This document shows, piece after piece, positions 1-7,901 of a DNA stretch of 19,373 nucleotides (position 1 is its first letter; each line of letters opens with the position of its first letter). The translations under genes were made by a program, and so were the position numbers. The stretch lies in NCBI GenBank assembly GCA_035504175.1, contig DATJSJ010000217.1:1-19373 (forward strand). The letters are read 5' to 3'. Origin of the DNA: DATJSJ01 sp035504175 (lineage in GTDB: Bacteria; Pseudomonadota; Alphaproteobacteria; Acetobacterales; Acetobacteraceae). The notes beneath the pieces are model-generated. The model saw only the letters and a list, made by a program, of their open reading frames with translations, ran no database searches and was not told where the DNA came from.

Positions 1-2
1 CC

Positions 3-2096
3 CGGGCGCTGATCGACAAGGAAGCGGGCCTGGTGCAGCTCGACCAGATGCGCATCGACTCGGTCGATATCCCGACCGCGCCGGACCGCGACGCCACGGT
101 CAAGCAACTGCTGCAATCGCGCCTGCCGCAGCCGGGCTTCACCGCGGCGCTCGACCAGTTGCAGACGACCTACGCGGTCAGCCAGCAGATCGCCGCAGTC
201 GCGACCGTGCCGGTGAAGAACGACCCGCCGCGCATCATCGTCGCCGACGCGCCGGCGGCGCTGCTGCCGGTGGCCGGCGAGCCGGTGCTGCATCCGCTGC
301 AAGGCACGGCGTTCGAACGCGCCGCCAATGCCCGGCCGTTGCTGCTGCACGCGAAGAGCGGCGCCTGGTTCGCCTTCGCCGCCGGGCATTGGTACACGGC
401 GGGGCAGCTCGACGGCGAATGGGCGGTGCTGGCGGCGCCCTCGGAGGCGCTGCGCGCGGCGGAGGCAGCGGCCAAGCACCAGGGCTTCGACCCGATGCCG
501 GCGCCGCCGAACACACCGCCGGGCGCCCCGGCGCTCTATGTCAGCACCGTGCCGGCTGAGCTGGTGCAGACCCGGGGCCAGCCGCAATTCATGCCGGTCG
601 CCGGCATCACGCTGCTGGAACTGCGCAACGCCGACCACGCCGCCTTCATGGATCCGGCGAACAACCGCGTCTATCTGCTCGTCTCCGGCCGCTGGTTCGC
701 CGCCGGCTCGCTGTCCGGCCCGTGGGCGTTCGTGCCGCCCGAGCAGCTTCCCGCCGATTTCGCCAGGATCCCGCCGGAGGATCCGAAGGCCGACGCGCTC
801 GTCTCCGTGCCCGGCACGCCGCAGGCGCGCGAGGCGGTCATCGCCAGCACCATTCCGCAGACCGCGACGGTGCGTCGGGATCAGGCGAAGCTTGCCGTAC
901 AGTATGCCGGCCCGCCGCAATTCGGCCCGATCGCCGGCACCACGCTGCAATACGCGCAGAACACCGGGACCCCGGTCATCGCGGTCGGCGCACATGAATT
1001 CTACGCCCTGTCGCAGGGCGTGTGGTTCGCGGCGCCGACGCCGCAGGGTCCCTGGCACGTCGCGGAGGCCGTGCCAGCAGCGATCTACACGATTCCGCCG
1101 AGCGCGCCGCTCTATTACGTGACCTATGTCCACGTCTACCGCGCGACGCCGACCACAGTGCTGGTCGGCTACACCCCGGGCTATATGGGTGTCGTGGTGG
1201 CGCCCGGTGGCACCGTCGTCTACGGCACCGGCTATGTCTATCCGGCGTATGTCGCGCCGGCGGCTTACGCCGTGCCGTACTACCCCTATCCCGCGACCTA
1301 TGGCTACGGCGCCGGCTTCGCGCTCGGCGCGGCGACCGGCTTCGCCTTCGGCTTCGCGGCCGGCTACTGCGCCTCGCCCTATTGGGGGCCGTACTGGCAC
1401 AGCGGCTATTACCACTCGTGGCAGTACGTCAACGTCAACCGGACCAACGTCTATGGCGCGTGGGGATCGGCGACCGTCACGCATGCCTGGGGCCAGTACG
1501 GTGCCACGTCCTGGCAGGCAGCCAGCGTGCACGCGTTCAACCCCTATACCGGCCGCAGCGTGAACGCGCAGGCCGGCACCTTCTACAATCCAGTGACCGG
1601 GACGGAGGGCGCGGCCCGCCGCAGCACGACCTACAACGCCCGCACCGGGGCGACGACGGCGAGCCGGGCCGGCGGCGCGTACAACCCGAACACCGGCAAC
1701 TACGCCGCGGGGCGGCAGGGCGGCGGCTACAACCCGACGACCGGCACGATCGGCGGCCACAGCACCACGGTCACGGGCAACACCCAGACCGGCAGCCGCA
1801 CGGTCAACAGCAAGGGTGCGGTGGTCAACCCGAGCCACAACGCCGGCGTCGCCTGGCACAATGGCGACGTCTATGCCGGGCATGACGGCAACGTCTACCG
1901 GCGCGACAACGGCAGCTGGGAGAAGCAGGGATCGAATGGCTGGCAGCCGGTGAACCCGAGCGGCTCGGGGACACGTTCGCTGAACCAGCAGTATCAGGCG
2001 CGGCGGCTCGGCGATGAACGGGCCTCGAACTCGGGCTGGCGCGGCGGTGGCGGCAGCTGGGGCAGCCGCGACTACGAGGGCCGGTTCCGCCGCTGA
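3..2096 (+). CDS. Large Gly/Tyr-rich repeat protein, presumed cell envelope (5' end outside window)
   Basis: The frame is open from the window edge, so the true start lies upstream; the first in-window start codon is GTG at 33, and residue numbers below count from it. Three related modules are visible near residues 78-131, 187-232 and 297-342, each a P-(I/V)-A-G stretch followed by G-x-W-F-A and then G-(P/E)-W. A hydrophobic Tyr/Gly/Ala-rich stretch follows (about 360-450). Then comes a strictly periodic block in which [FY]-N-x-x-T-G recurs every 16 residues (502, 518, 534, 550, 566), and a C-terminal NG-DVYAG / DGNVYR / GW domain. Database proteins of this kind are often loosely labelled carbohydrate-binding or autotransporter-like; I know of no established function. 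An envelope or surface location is inferred from composition and repeats. No catalytic motif is seen. The last 25 bases overlap the convergent methyltransferase gene. Confidence 0.8.
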   Translation, partial: RALIDKEAGLVQLDQMRIDSVDIPTAPDRDATVKQLLQSRLPQPGFTAALDQLQTTYAVSQQIAAVATVPVKNDPPRIIVADAPAALLPVAGEPVLHPLQGTAFERAANARPLLLHAKSGAWFAFAAGHWYTAGQLDGEWAVLAAPSEALRAAEAAAKHQGFDPMPAPPNTPPGAPALYVSTVPAELVQTRGQPQFMPVAGITLLELRNADHAAFMDPANNRVYLLVSGRWFAAGSLSGPWAFVPPEQLPADFARIPPEDPKADALVSVPGTPQAREAVIASTIPQTATVRRDQAKLAVQYAGPPQFGPIAGTTLQYAQNTGTPVIAVGAHEFYALSQGVWFAAPTPQGPWHVAEAVPAAIYTIPPSAPLYYVTYVHVYRATPTTVLVGYTPGYMGVVVAPGGTVVYGTGYVYPAYVAPAAYAVPYYPYPATYGYGAGFALGAATGFAFGFAAGYCASPYWGPYWHSGYYHSWQYVNVNRTNVYGAWGSATVTHAWGQYGATSWQAASVHAFNPYTGRSVNAQAGTFYNPVTGTEGAARRSTTYNARTGATTASRAGGAYNPNTGNYAAGRQGGGYNPTTGTIGGHSTTVTGNTQTGSRTVNSKGAVVNPSHNAGVAWHNGDVYAGHDGNVYRRDNGSWEKQGSNGWQPVNPSGSGTRSLNQQYQARRLGDERASNSGWRGGGGSWGSRDYEGRFRR

Positions 2097-3190
2097 CCCG
2101 GCGCCCCCGGCTGCGGCCGGCCGGCGCCGCGACCGGGCCGTACCGCGCCGCTCGCCGGCGCGCCCGCCGGAAGCGGGCGCCGCCTCACTTCGAGCCATAG
2201 CGAGCTTCCGGGATTGGCCAGCATCGCAGGAAACGTCTCGGCCACCAGCTTGCGATGGCGCCGGGCGAACAGGCTGGCGTGGAAAATGATGCGAAACCGC
2301 GGATTGTACATCAGGAAGGCGCGCACCGCGTAGGCCTCGTTCCAGGAGTAGTTGCGCTCGAAGATGAATCCGTGCGGATACTCGAACGGGTAGCGGCAAT
2401 CGTGGAAATGCACGAGCACGCCGGGGCGCAGCACCGGCAGAATGTGGAACAGCTCGTAATGCACGTCGCTGCCGGTCTTCAGCACATGCGTCGAATCGAT
2501 GAACAGGATGTCGCCGGGGCCGAGGCCGGCGAACTCCTCCGGCGGCACCAGCTGCACCGCCCGCTCGATCAGCGTGATGCGCTCCTGGTCGCCCGGCCGC
2601 AGCAGCGACAGCATCCGCTCCGGATACGGCTCGATGCAGGTCAGGCGCAGATCGAGGCCGACATGGTCGGCCGAATCGAGAATGCAGGCGGTGGACGAGC
2701 CGGAGCCGATCTCGATGATCCGCTTCGGCCTGTGCGCGCCGATCATCGCCCGCAGCACGACCGCGTCACTCAGCGGATAGGGCGATCCGGCGACGTGGTA
2801 GCGGTCGCCGCCGCCCGGCTCCTCGCGGAACGGCGTCGTGCGGATGAATTCCCGCTGCTTCTGCCAGAAGGCCAGCATGCCCGGCAGATCGAAGGCGATG
2901 CCGGCGATGCGACCCGGCAGCTGGTCCCATTCCCGCTCGACATAGTCGCGCACGCTATCGGGATCGACCACCGGGGAGAAAAAATGCCCCGGCGGGCAGA
3001 ACAGCGGGACGGCGTGCCAGCTCCTGTATTCCACCCCGCGGACGATCGCGCGCAATACGTCCCGCATACTCTGGCCATTGGCGAGCTGCGCCGACCAGGC
3101 GGCCCGTTCCCCCGCCGTGGGCGGCCGGCGCAACAGGGCGGGATAGAGCTCGTCGAGAAAGGCCTCCGCCGCCTGCTGGTCGATGCTCAT
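2072..3190 (-). CDS. DUF4214-like plus class I SAM-dependent methyltransferase
   Basis: 372 residues from ATG. The N-terminus (about 5-58) resembles a DUF4214 module (FLDELYPALLRRPPTAGE, then a GVEYRS end). The body is a Rossmann methyltransferase of the Methyltransferase_24 type: motif I EIGSGSS at 160-166, the acidic CIEPYPE end of strand 2 at 185-191, LFIDSTH at 229-235 and VHFHDC at 260-265. The acceptor is unknown. In this family, relatives often sit among surface polysaccharide or glycosyl-modification genes, so a sugar or small-molecule acceptor is an inference. Homology appears to end at SLWLEV (about 335). The last ~35 residues are Pro/Gly/Arg-rich and run into the end of the convergent gene, so they may be a read-through tail. 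The upstream Shine-Dalgarno is weak. The gene is divergent from the sugar-binding protein gene. Confidence 0.85.
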   Translation of the reverse strand: MSIDQQAAEAFLDELYPALLRRPPTAGERAAWSAQLANGQSMRDVLRAIVRGVEYRSWHAVPLFCPPGHFFSPVVDPDSVRDYVEREWDQLPGRIAGIAFDLPGMLAFWQKQREFIRTTPFREEPGGGDRYHVAGSPYPLSDAVVLRAMIGAHRPKRIIEIGSGSSTACILDSADHVGLDLRLTCIEPYPERMLSLLRPGDQERITLIERAVQLVPPEEFAGLGPGDILFIDSTHVLKTGSDVHYELFHILPVLRPGVLVHFHDCRYPFEYPHGFIFERNYSWNEAYAVRAFLMYNPRFRIIFHASLFARRHRKLVAETFPAMLANPGSSLWLEVRRRPLPAGAPASGAVRPGRGAGRPQPGAPGQRRNRPS

Positions 3191-3298
3191 GTCGCCTGGT
3201 GCCGCCGTTCGGGATTCTGGCCTGGGGCGTCAATACCGCGCGACGCCCCGGCATGACCACTCCCTTCCGGGCGGGAAACACTCTTTCCATCCCCTTTT

Positions 3299-3364
3299 GC
3301 ATGACATATCCTTCATGCGCGGGGGGAGATACCGCGGCGCTGCGCCGGGTTTGTCCGACATAAT
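3299..3364 (+). promoter_or_regulatory. Putative operator(s) and -10 box upstream of the sugar ABC cluster
   Basis: In the 244-nt divergent gap, TTGTCCGACAT (3351-3361) is an odd-centred palindrome (TGTC-C-GACA) matching the FadR-subfamily GntR pattern TNGTNNNACN. It overlaps CATAAT (3359-3364), a 5/6 match to a sigma70 -10 box, though no good -35 lies 17 nt upstream. A second inverted repeat, GCATG (3299-3303) / CATGC (3314-3318), has 20-nt outer spacing. A GntR regulator is encoded in the same cluster, so autoregulated repression is a reasonable inference. It rests on pattern matching only. Confidence 0.4.
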
Positions 3365-3434
3365 CCGTGACGGGTCGGGCTCCTCGCCCGCACGAAAACA
3401 CGCGTTTGGGGAAACGTTCAGGAGCCTCCAGCCC

Positions 3435-4382
3435 ATGCACCGCATCACCGCCCCGATTCTGGCCGGCGCGCTGGCTGCCGCGCTGTTCGCCGGCCCAGCC
3501 ATGGCGCAGCCGAAATCGCTCGCGCTCGTCACCAATGCCGCCGCCGATTTCTGGACCATCGCCAAGCGCGGCGTGGAGAAGGCACAGGGCGAGCATCCCG
3601 ACTACAAGATGGAAGTGGTGATCACCGGCCAGGCGACCGCCGCCGAGCAGCGCCGCGAGCTCGACGACCTGATCGCCCGCGGCATCGCCGGTGTCACGAT
3701 CTCGGTGATCGATCCGGCGAATTCGACCGAGGAGCTGAACAAGGTCGCCTCCAAGGCGGTGCTGTTCACCACCGACAGCGACGCGCCGAAATCCAACCGC
3801 ATCGTCTATATCGGCACCGACAACGTCGCCGCCGGCCGGCAGGCGGGCGAGGAGATCAAGAAGGCGCTGCCGAACGGCGGCAAGGTCATGATGTTCGTCG
3901 GTACGATGGACGCCGACAACGCCCGCGAGCGCGTCGACGGCATCAGGGACGTGCTCAAGGGCACCAACATCCAGATCGTCGACATCCGCACCGACGGCGT
4001 CGACTTCGCCAAGGCGAAGGCGAATGTGCAGGACGCGCTGGCCAAGGGTGGCCTGGATTGCCTGGTCGGCCTCTATTCCTACAACACGCCGCAGATCTAT
4101 TCGGCGGTGAAGGAGGCGGGCAAGGCCGGCCAGATCAAGATCGTCGGCTTCGACGAGGATCCGCAGACGCTGCGCGGCGTCGCCGACGGCACGATCCAGG
4201 CGACGATCGTGCAGCAGCCGTTCGAATTCGGCTACCAGTCGATGACCGACATGATCAAGTACCTGAACGGCGACAAGTCGTTCATCCCGGCCAACCACCT
4301 GATCATCATCCCGACCCGGATCATCGACAAATCCAACGTCGCCGATTTCCAGGGCTTCATGCGCAAGCTGCTGCAGAAGTAA
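3435..4382 (+). CDS. Periplasmic sugar-binding protein of a ribose-type ABC transporter
   Basis: 315 residues from ATG 3435, preceded by AGGAG at 3420-3424. An in-frame extension upstream to 3183 is rejected because the signal peptide begins exactly here: MHR, a hydrophobic core to residue 20, and an A-M-A cleavage site at 22-24. The mature protein is a Peripla_BP_4 (RbsB-like) fold: LALVTNAAADFW opening strand, QRRELDDLIARGIAGV, YIGTDNVAAGRQAGE hinge region, and FDEDPQTLRGVADG with the usual 'I-ATIVQQP-FGY' C-terminal lobe pattern. It should deliver a monosaccharide or related small polyol to the permease encoded downstream. The substrate cannot be read from the sequence. It is first gene of the cluster, with a stable hairpin just after its stop codon. 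Confidence 0.93.
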   Translation: MHRITAPILAGALAAALFAGPAMAQPKSLALVTNAAADFWTIAKRGVEKAQGEHPDYKMEVVITGQATAAEQRRELDDLIARGIAGVTISVIDPANSTEELNKVASKAVLFTTDSDAPKSNRIVYIGTDNVAAGRQAGEEIKKALPNGGKVMMFVGTMDADNARERVDGIRDVLKGTNIQIVDIRTDGVDFAKAKANVQDALAKGGLDCLVGLYSYNTPQIYSAVKEAGKAGQIKIVGFDEDPQTLRGVADGTIQATIVQQPFEFGYQSMTDMIKYLNGDKSFIPANHLIIIPTRIIDKSNVADFQGFMRKLLQK

Positions 4383-4392
4383 GCGCTGCGGC

Positions 4393-4419
4393 GCCGGTCC
4401 GCCCCGCAGGCGGGCCGGC
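4393..4419 (+). terminator. Stem-loop after the binding-protein gene (mRNA stabiliser or attenuator)
   Basis: GCCGGTCCGCC (4393-4403) pairs with GGCGGGCCGGC (4409-4419) as an 11-bp stem with one G-U pair and a 5-nt loop, starting 10 nt after the stop codon. No U-tract follows, so complete termination is unlikely. In sugar ABC operons such hairpins typically protect the abundant binding-protein message and lower downstream transporter expression; that role is inferred. The rest of the 148-nt gap holds a weaker 8-bp inverted repeat (4443-4450 with 4472-4479) and no open reading frame I can support. Confidence 0.55.
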
Positions 4420-4530
4420 ACGCCGATCTCCCGGCCCTTGCCGCCGGCCGGCGTGCCGCGACGCGCCATGGCGGCCGGCCTGTCTTGACAGGCGGCGCCG
4501 GATGGCCGCCCTTCCGCCAGCGAGCGAGCG

Positions 4531-6051
4531 ATGCCGGACACTCTCCTGGAACTGGTCGGGATCACCAAGGTCTATCCGGGGGTCATCGCGCTCGACGATG
4601 TCAGCCTGTCGGTCGGGCGCGGCGAGGTGGTCGGGCTGATCGGCGAGAACGGCGCTGGCAAGTCGACGCTGATGAAGATCCTCGGCGGCGTGGTGGCACC
4701 CACCGCCGGCGTGATCCGCATCGACGGACAGGAGCATGCGGCGCTGACGGTGAACGAGGCGACCCGTGCCGGCATCGCCTTCGTCCACCAGGAACTCAAC
4801 CTGTTCGAGAACCTCGACGTCGCCGCCAATGTCGGCATCGGCCGCGAGCCCTTGACCGGCGGGCCGATGCGGCTCGTCGACGAGCGGCGGCTGCGCGAGC
4901 GCGTGGCGCCGCTGCTGGCCCGGCTCGGCGCCGATTTCGGACCGGAGACGTCGGTCGAAGCGCTCTCGATCGCGCAGCGCCAGATGGTCGAGATCGCCAA
5001 GGCGCTGTCCATCGACGCCCGCATCATCATCATGGACGAGCCGACCTCGAGCCTGACGCTGCAGGAGACCGAGCGCCTGCTGCAGGTGATCGCCGAGCTG
5101 CGTGGTCACGGGGTCGCGGTGATCTACATCTCGCACCGGCTGGGCGAGGTGAAGTCCTGCGCCGATCGCGTCGTCTGCCTGCGCGACGGCCGCGTCGTCG
5201 GCGAGCTGGCGCATGACGAGATCGCGCATGGCGCGATGATCCGGCTGATGATCGGGCGGGAGCTGAAGGCGCTCTACATCCCGCCGCAATCACCGCCGCG
5301 TCCCGGCGGCTGCGACATCGAGGGGCTGGTGACGCCGGCCTTTCCCGACCGCGCCGTCGATCTCGCCATCAGGCATGGGGAGATCCTCGGCCTCGCGGGA
5401 CTGGTCGGATCGGGGCGCACCTCGCTCGCCCGCGCGTTGTTCGGCATCGATCGCATCCTGTCCGGCACGATCCGGCTCGACGGGCGTCCGATCGCGATCC
5501 GCTCGCCGCGGCAGGCGATCCGCAACGGGCTCTACCTCGTGCCGGAGGACCGCAAGCGGGCGGGGCTGATTCTGGAGATGCCGATCGTGCAGAACGTGAC
5601 GCTCGCCAACCTCATGGCGCATGCGCGCATGCTGCTGGTCGATACCGCCTCGGAAAGTCGCGTGTCGCGCGGCCAGCGCAGCCGGCTCGCGATCAAGGCG
5701 CCGGGCGACGACACCCAGGTCGTGACACTCTCGGGCGGCAACCAGCAGAAGGTGGTGCTGGCCAAGTGGCTGTCGATGTCGCCGCGCGTGGTGATCTTCG
5801 ACGAGCCGACGCGCGGCATCGATGTCGGTGCCAAGGGCGAGATCTATGCGCTGATGCGCGGCCTCGCCGATGCGGGGGTCGCCATCCTGATGATCTCCTC
5901 GGACATGGAGGAAGTGATCGGCGTCTCGGACCGCATCGCCGTGATGTGCGAGGGCGTGATCAGCGGCTTGCTCGAACGCGACCAGTTCAGCGAGTTTAAC
6001 GTGTTGCGCCTGGCGATCGGCCAGGCGCTGGAGTCGGCGGAGACGCATTGA
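4531..6051 (+). CDS. Sugar ABC transporter, double ATP-binding protein (RbsA/MglA type)
   Basis: 506 residues, the usual size for a fused two-NBD ribose/galactose-type importer ATPase. NBD1: Walker A GENGAGKST (38-46), Q-loop VHQE (85-88), signature LSIAQ (145-149), Walker B IIIMDE (165-170), His-loop H202. NBD2 shows the family's typical degeneracy: the Walker A is GLVGSGRTS with Arg296 for the Lys, there is an intact LSGGNQQ signature (400-406), Walker B is VVIFDEP (420-426), and the His-loop position is ISSD. It energises uptake at the cytoplasmic membrane with the adjacent permease. The ribosome-binding site is weak (GAGCGAGCG before ATG). The stop codon overlaps the permease start by one base (TGATG), indicating translational coupling. 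Confidence 0.95.
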   Translation: MPDTLLELVGITKVYPGVIALDDVSLSVGRGEVVGLIGENGAGKSTLMKILGGVVAPTAGVIRIDGQEHAALTVNEATRAGIAFVHQELNLFENLDVAANVGIGREPLTGGPMRLVDERRLRERVAPLLARLGADFGPETSVEALSIAQRQMVEIAKALSIDARIIIMDEPTSSLTLQETERLLQVIAELRGHGVAVIYISHRLGEVKSCADRVVCLRDGRVVGELAHDEIAHGAMIRLMIGRELKALYIPPQSPPRPGGCDIEGLVTPAFPDRAVDLAIRHGEILGLAGLVGSGRTSLARALFGIDRILSGTIRLDGRPIAIRSPRQAIRNGLYLVPEDRKRAGLILEMPIVQNVTLANLMAHARMLLVDTASESRVSRGQRSRLAIKAPGDDTQVVTLSGGNQQKVVLAKWLSMSPRVVIFDEPTRGIDVGAKGEIYALMRGLADAGVAILMISSDMEEVIGVSDRIAVMCEGVISGLLERDQFSEFNVLRLAIGQALESAETH

Positions 6052-7076
6052 TGCTGCCCAGGAAGGAGTTCGGACTGCTGCTGCTGTTGCTGGTGGTCAG
6101 TGCGATCACGGCAGCGATCAATCCGCGCTTCCTCTCCGGCGTGAACCTGCTCGACATGGCCAACCTGATCGGCCTGTTCGGCGTGTTCTCGATCGGCGAG
6201 GGGCTCACCATCATCACCGGCGGCATCGACCTCTCGGTCGGCTCGATGTTCGCCCTGCTCGGCGTCGTGTTCATCGACCTGCTCGCCAATCACGACTGGC
6301 CCTGGCAACTGGCGCTGCTGGCGGTGCTCGGCGGCGGCCTCGTATTGGGCGCGATCCAGGGCTTCCTGATCACCAGGCTGCGCATGCAGCCTTTCATCGT
6401 GACCCTGTGCGGCCTGCTGATCTATCGCGGCGCCGCGCGCTACTACACCGACGATTCCACCATGGGCTTCGGCTATGGCGGCGAGGCGGACACGCTGTCC
6501 TGGCTCGCCTCGGGACGCAGCTTCGGCGTGCCGCACAGCTTCATGTTCCTGATCGTCGTGGCGCTGATCATGGGCGTGGTGCTGCACCGCTCGGTGTTCG
6601 GCCGCTATCTCTACGCCGTCGGCAAGAACGAGGAGGCGGCGCGCTTCTCCGGCATCAACACCAATCTCGTCGTCGCCGGCGCCTACGTGCTGAGCGGCTT
6701 CCTGGCCGGGGTTTCGACCATCTTTCTCGTCTTCTACACCAATTCGGTCTCGCCCTCGACCTTCGGCAGTTTCTACGAGCTCTACGCCATCGCCGCGGCG
6801 GTGCTGGGCGGCTGCAGCCTGCGCGGCGGCGAGGGCTCGATCTTCGGCATCGTGCTCGGCACCGCGCTGCTGCAGGTGCTGCAGAACCTGGTGAACATTC
6901 TCGGCATCCCGAGCTCGCTCAATTTCGCGGTGATGGGGACGGTGATCCTGTTCGGCGTGCTGGCGGATCAGCAATTGCGCCGGCGCCGCGATCAGCGGGT
7001 CGCGACCGCGCTGGCCGGCCAGAGCCGTCGCGGCTTCGCCGGGCTGCTGGCGCGGCGGCGCGGCCAGACGACGTGA
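6051..7076 (+). CDS. Sugar ABC transporter permease (RbsC type)
   Basis: 341 residues from ATG 6051; a TTG three bases earlier is in frame but less likely than the TGATG overlap with the ATPase gene. It is a BPD_transp_2 family membrane protein with about 8-10 hydrophobic segments, the family hallmark GGIDLSVGS (57-65), and the conserved late region YAIAAAVLGG followed by GGEGS and GTALLQVLQN. It probably works as a homodimer, since only one permease gene is present. After the last membrane segment there is an Arg-rich cytoplasmic tail of about 35 residues that looks lineage-specific. The stop codon overlaps the regulator's GTG start as GTGA. Confidence 0.95.
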   Translation: MLPRKEFGLLLLLLVVSAITAAINPRFLSGVNLLDMANLIGLFGVFSIGEGLTIITGGIDLSVGSMFALLGVVFIDLLANHDWPWQLALLAVLGGGLVLGAIQGFLITRLRMQPFIVTLCGLLIYRGAARYYTDDSTMGFGYGGEADTLSWLASGRSFGVPHSFMFLIVVALIMGVVLHRSVFGRYLYAVGKNEEAARFSGINTNLVVAGAYVLSGFLAGVSTIFLVFYTNSVSPSTFGSFYELYAIAAAVLGGCSLRGGEGSIFGIVLGTALLQVLQNLVNILGIPSSLNFAVMGTVILFGVLADQQLRRRRDQRVATALAGQSRRGFAGLLARRRGQTT

Positions 7077-7897
7077 GCGCGGCGCGGCGCGAGCGTCGAC
7101 CCCGTCCGGGTGCGTCCGTGGCGACCGCCCGCCCCCGCCGCTCGCCGGCATTGGGCGGTGCGACCGGCCGCAACCTGCACGAGAAGATCGCCAACCGGAT
7201 CGGCGAACGGATCATCGCCGGCCTCTATCCGCCGCGCCGGGCGCTGCCGACCGAGGTCGAGCTGTGCGCCAGCCTCGCCGTCTCGCGCTCGGCGCTGCGC
7301 GAGGCCTTCCGCCTGCTCGCCGCCAAGGGGCTGATCGTCAGCCGGCAGAAGGTCGGCACGCTGGTCCGCCCGCGCGGCGAGTGGAACATGCTCGACCCCG
7401 AGGTGCTGTCCTGGCACCTGCGCGTCGCGCCGACCGACGAGTTCGTCGCCGGGCTGTTCGAGGTGCGCAAGATCGTCGAGCCCTCCGCTGCGGCGCTGGC
7501 CGCCGAGCGGCGCACCCAGGCCATGGCCGAGCGGATCGGCGCGGCACTCGAGGACATGGTGCGGTTCCAGGACGGCTCCGGCGACCTGATTGATGCCGAC
7601 CGGCGCTTTCACCTCGCGATCCTGGAGGCCTCGGGCAACTATTTCCTCGCCTCGTTCGGCGCGGTGATCGAATCCTCGCTGATCAGCTCGTTCCGGCTGT
7701 CCTGGGATGGCGGCCACCACACCCCGGAATACTCGCTGCGCCAGCACCGGGGCGTCTACGAGGCGATCCGCGACCGCCGGCCGGACGAGGCCTATGCGGT
7801 GATGACGCAGTTGCTGCGCTCGGCGATCGAGGACGTGCGGGAATCGCTGATCCAGCGCCAGCGCCGCCAGGCCGAGGCGGCCGGCAAGACCGGCTGA
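7073..7897 (+). CDS. GntR-family transcriptional regulator, FadR/DgoR-like
   Basis: 274 residues if translation starts at GTG 7073, which overlaps the permease stop as GTGA; an alternative GTG at 7118 would remove 15 residues. The N-terminal winged helix has LHEKIANRIGERI, PTEVELCASLAVSRSALREA (59-78) and KGLIVSRQKVGTLV (85-98), followed by the WNMLDPEVLSWHL link typical of DgoR-like sugar-acid regulators. The C-terminal FCD domain shows likely metal/effector ligands D175 and H180 in DADRRFH, and H225 in RQHRGVYEA. It is expected to repress the transport genes upstream and release on binding a sugar or sugar-acid effector. The effector is unassigned. The close DgoR-like wing linker hints at an aldonate, by inference only. 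Confidence 0.9.
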   Translation: MSAARRERRPRPGASVATARPRRSPALGGATGRNLHEKIANRIGERIIAGLYPPRRALPTEVELCASLAVSRSALREAFRLLAAKGLIVSRQKVGTLVRPRGEWNMLDPEVLSWHLRVAPTDEFVAGLFEVRKIVEPSAAALAAERRTQAMAERIGAALEDMVRFQDGSGDLIDADRRFHLAILEASGNYFLASFGAVIESSLISSFRLSWDGGHHTPEYSLRQHRGVYEAIRDRRPDEAYAVMTQLLRSAIEDVRESLIQRQRRQAEAAGKTG

Positions 7898-7901
7898 GCC
7901 C

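Noticed and set aside
3183..3434. In-frame N-terminal extension of the sugar-binding protein
   Set aside because: The signal peptide starts at 3435 with its own ribosome site, and the extension is non-homologous and covers the likely promoter.
4443..4479. Second inverted repeat in the binding protein-ATPase gap
   Set aside because: An 8-bp G/C arm pair with a 21-nt loop is expected by chance in such G+C-rich DNA; it is mentioned but not called.
2955..4568. Minus-strand open frame opposite the sugar-binding protein gene
   Set aside because: The binding protein has a signal peptide and full family pattern on the other strand, and this frame has no recognisable domain.
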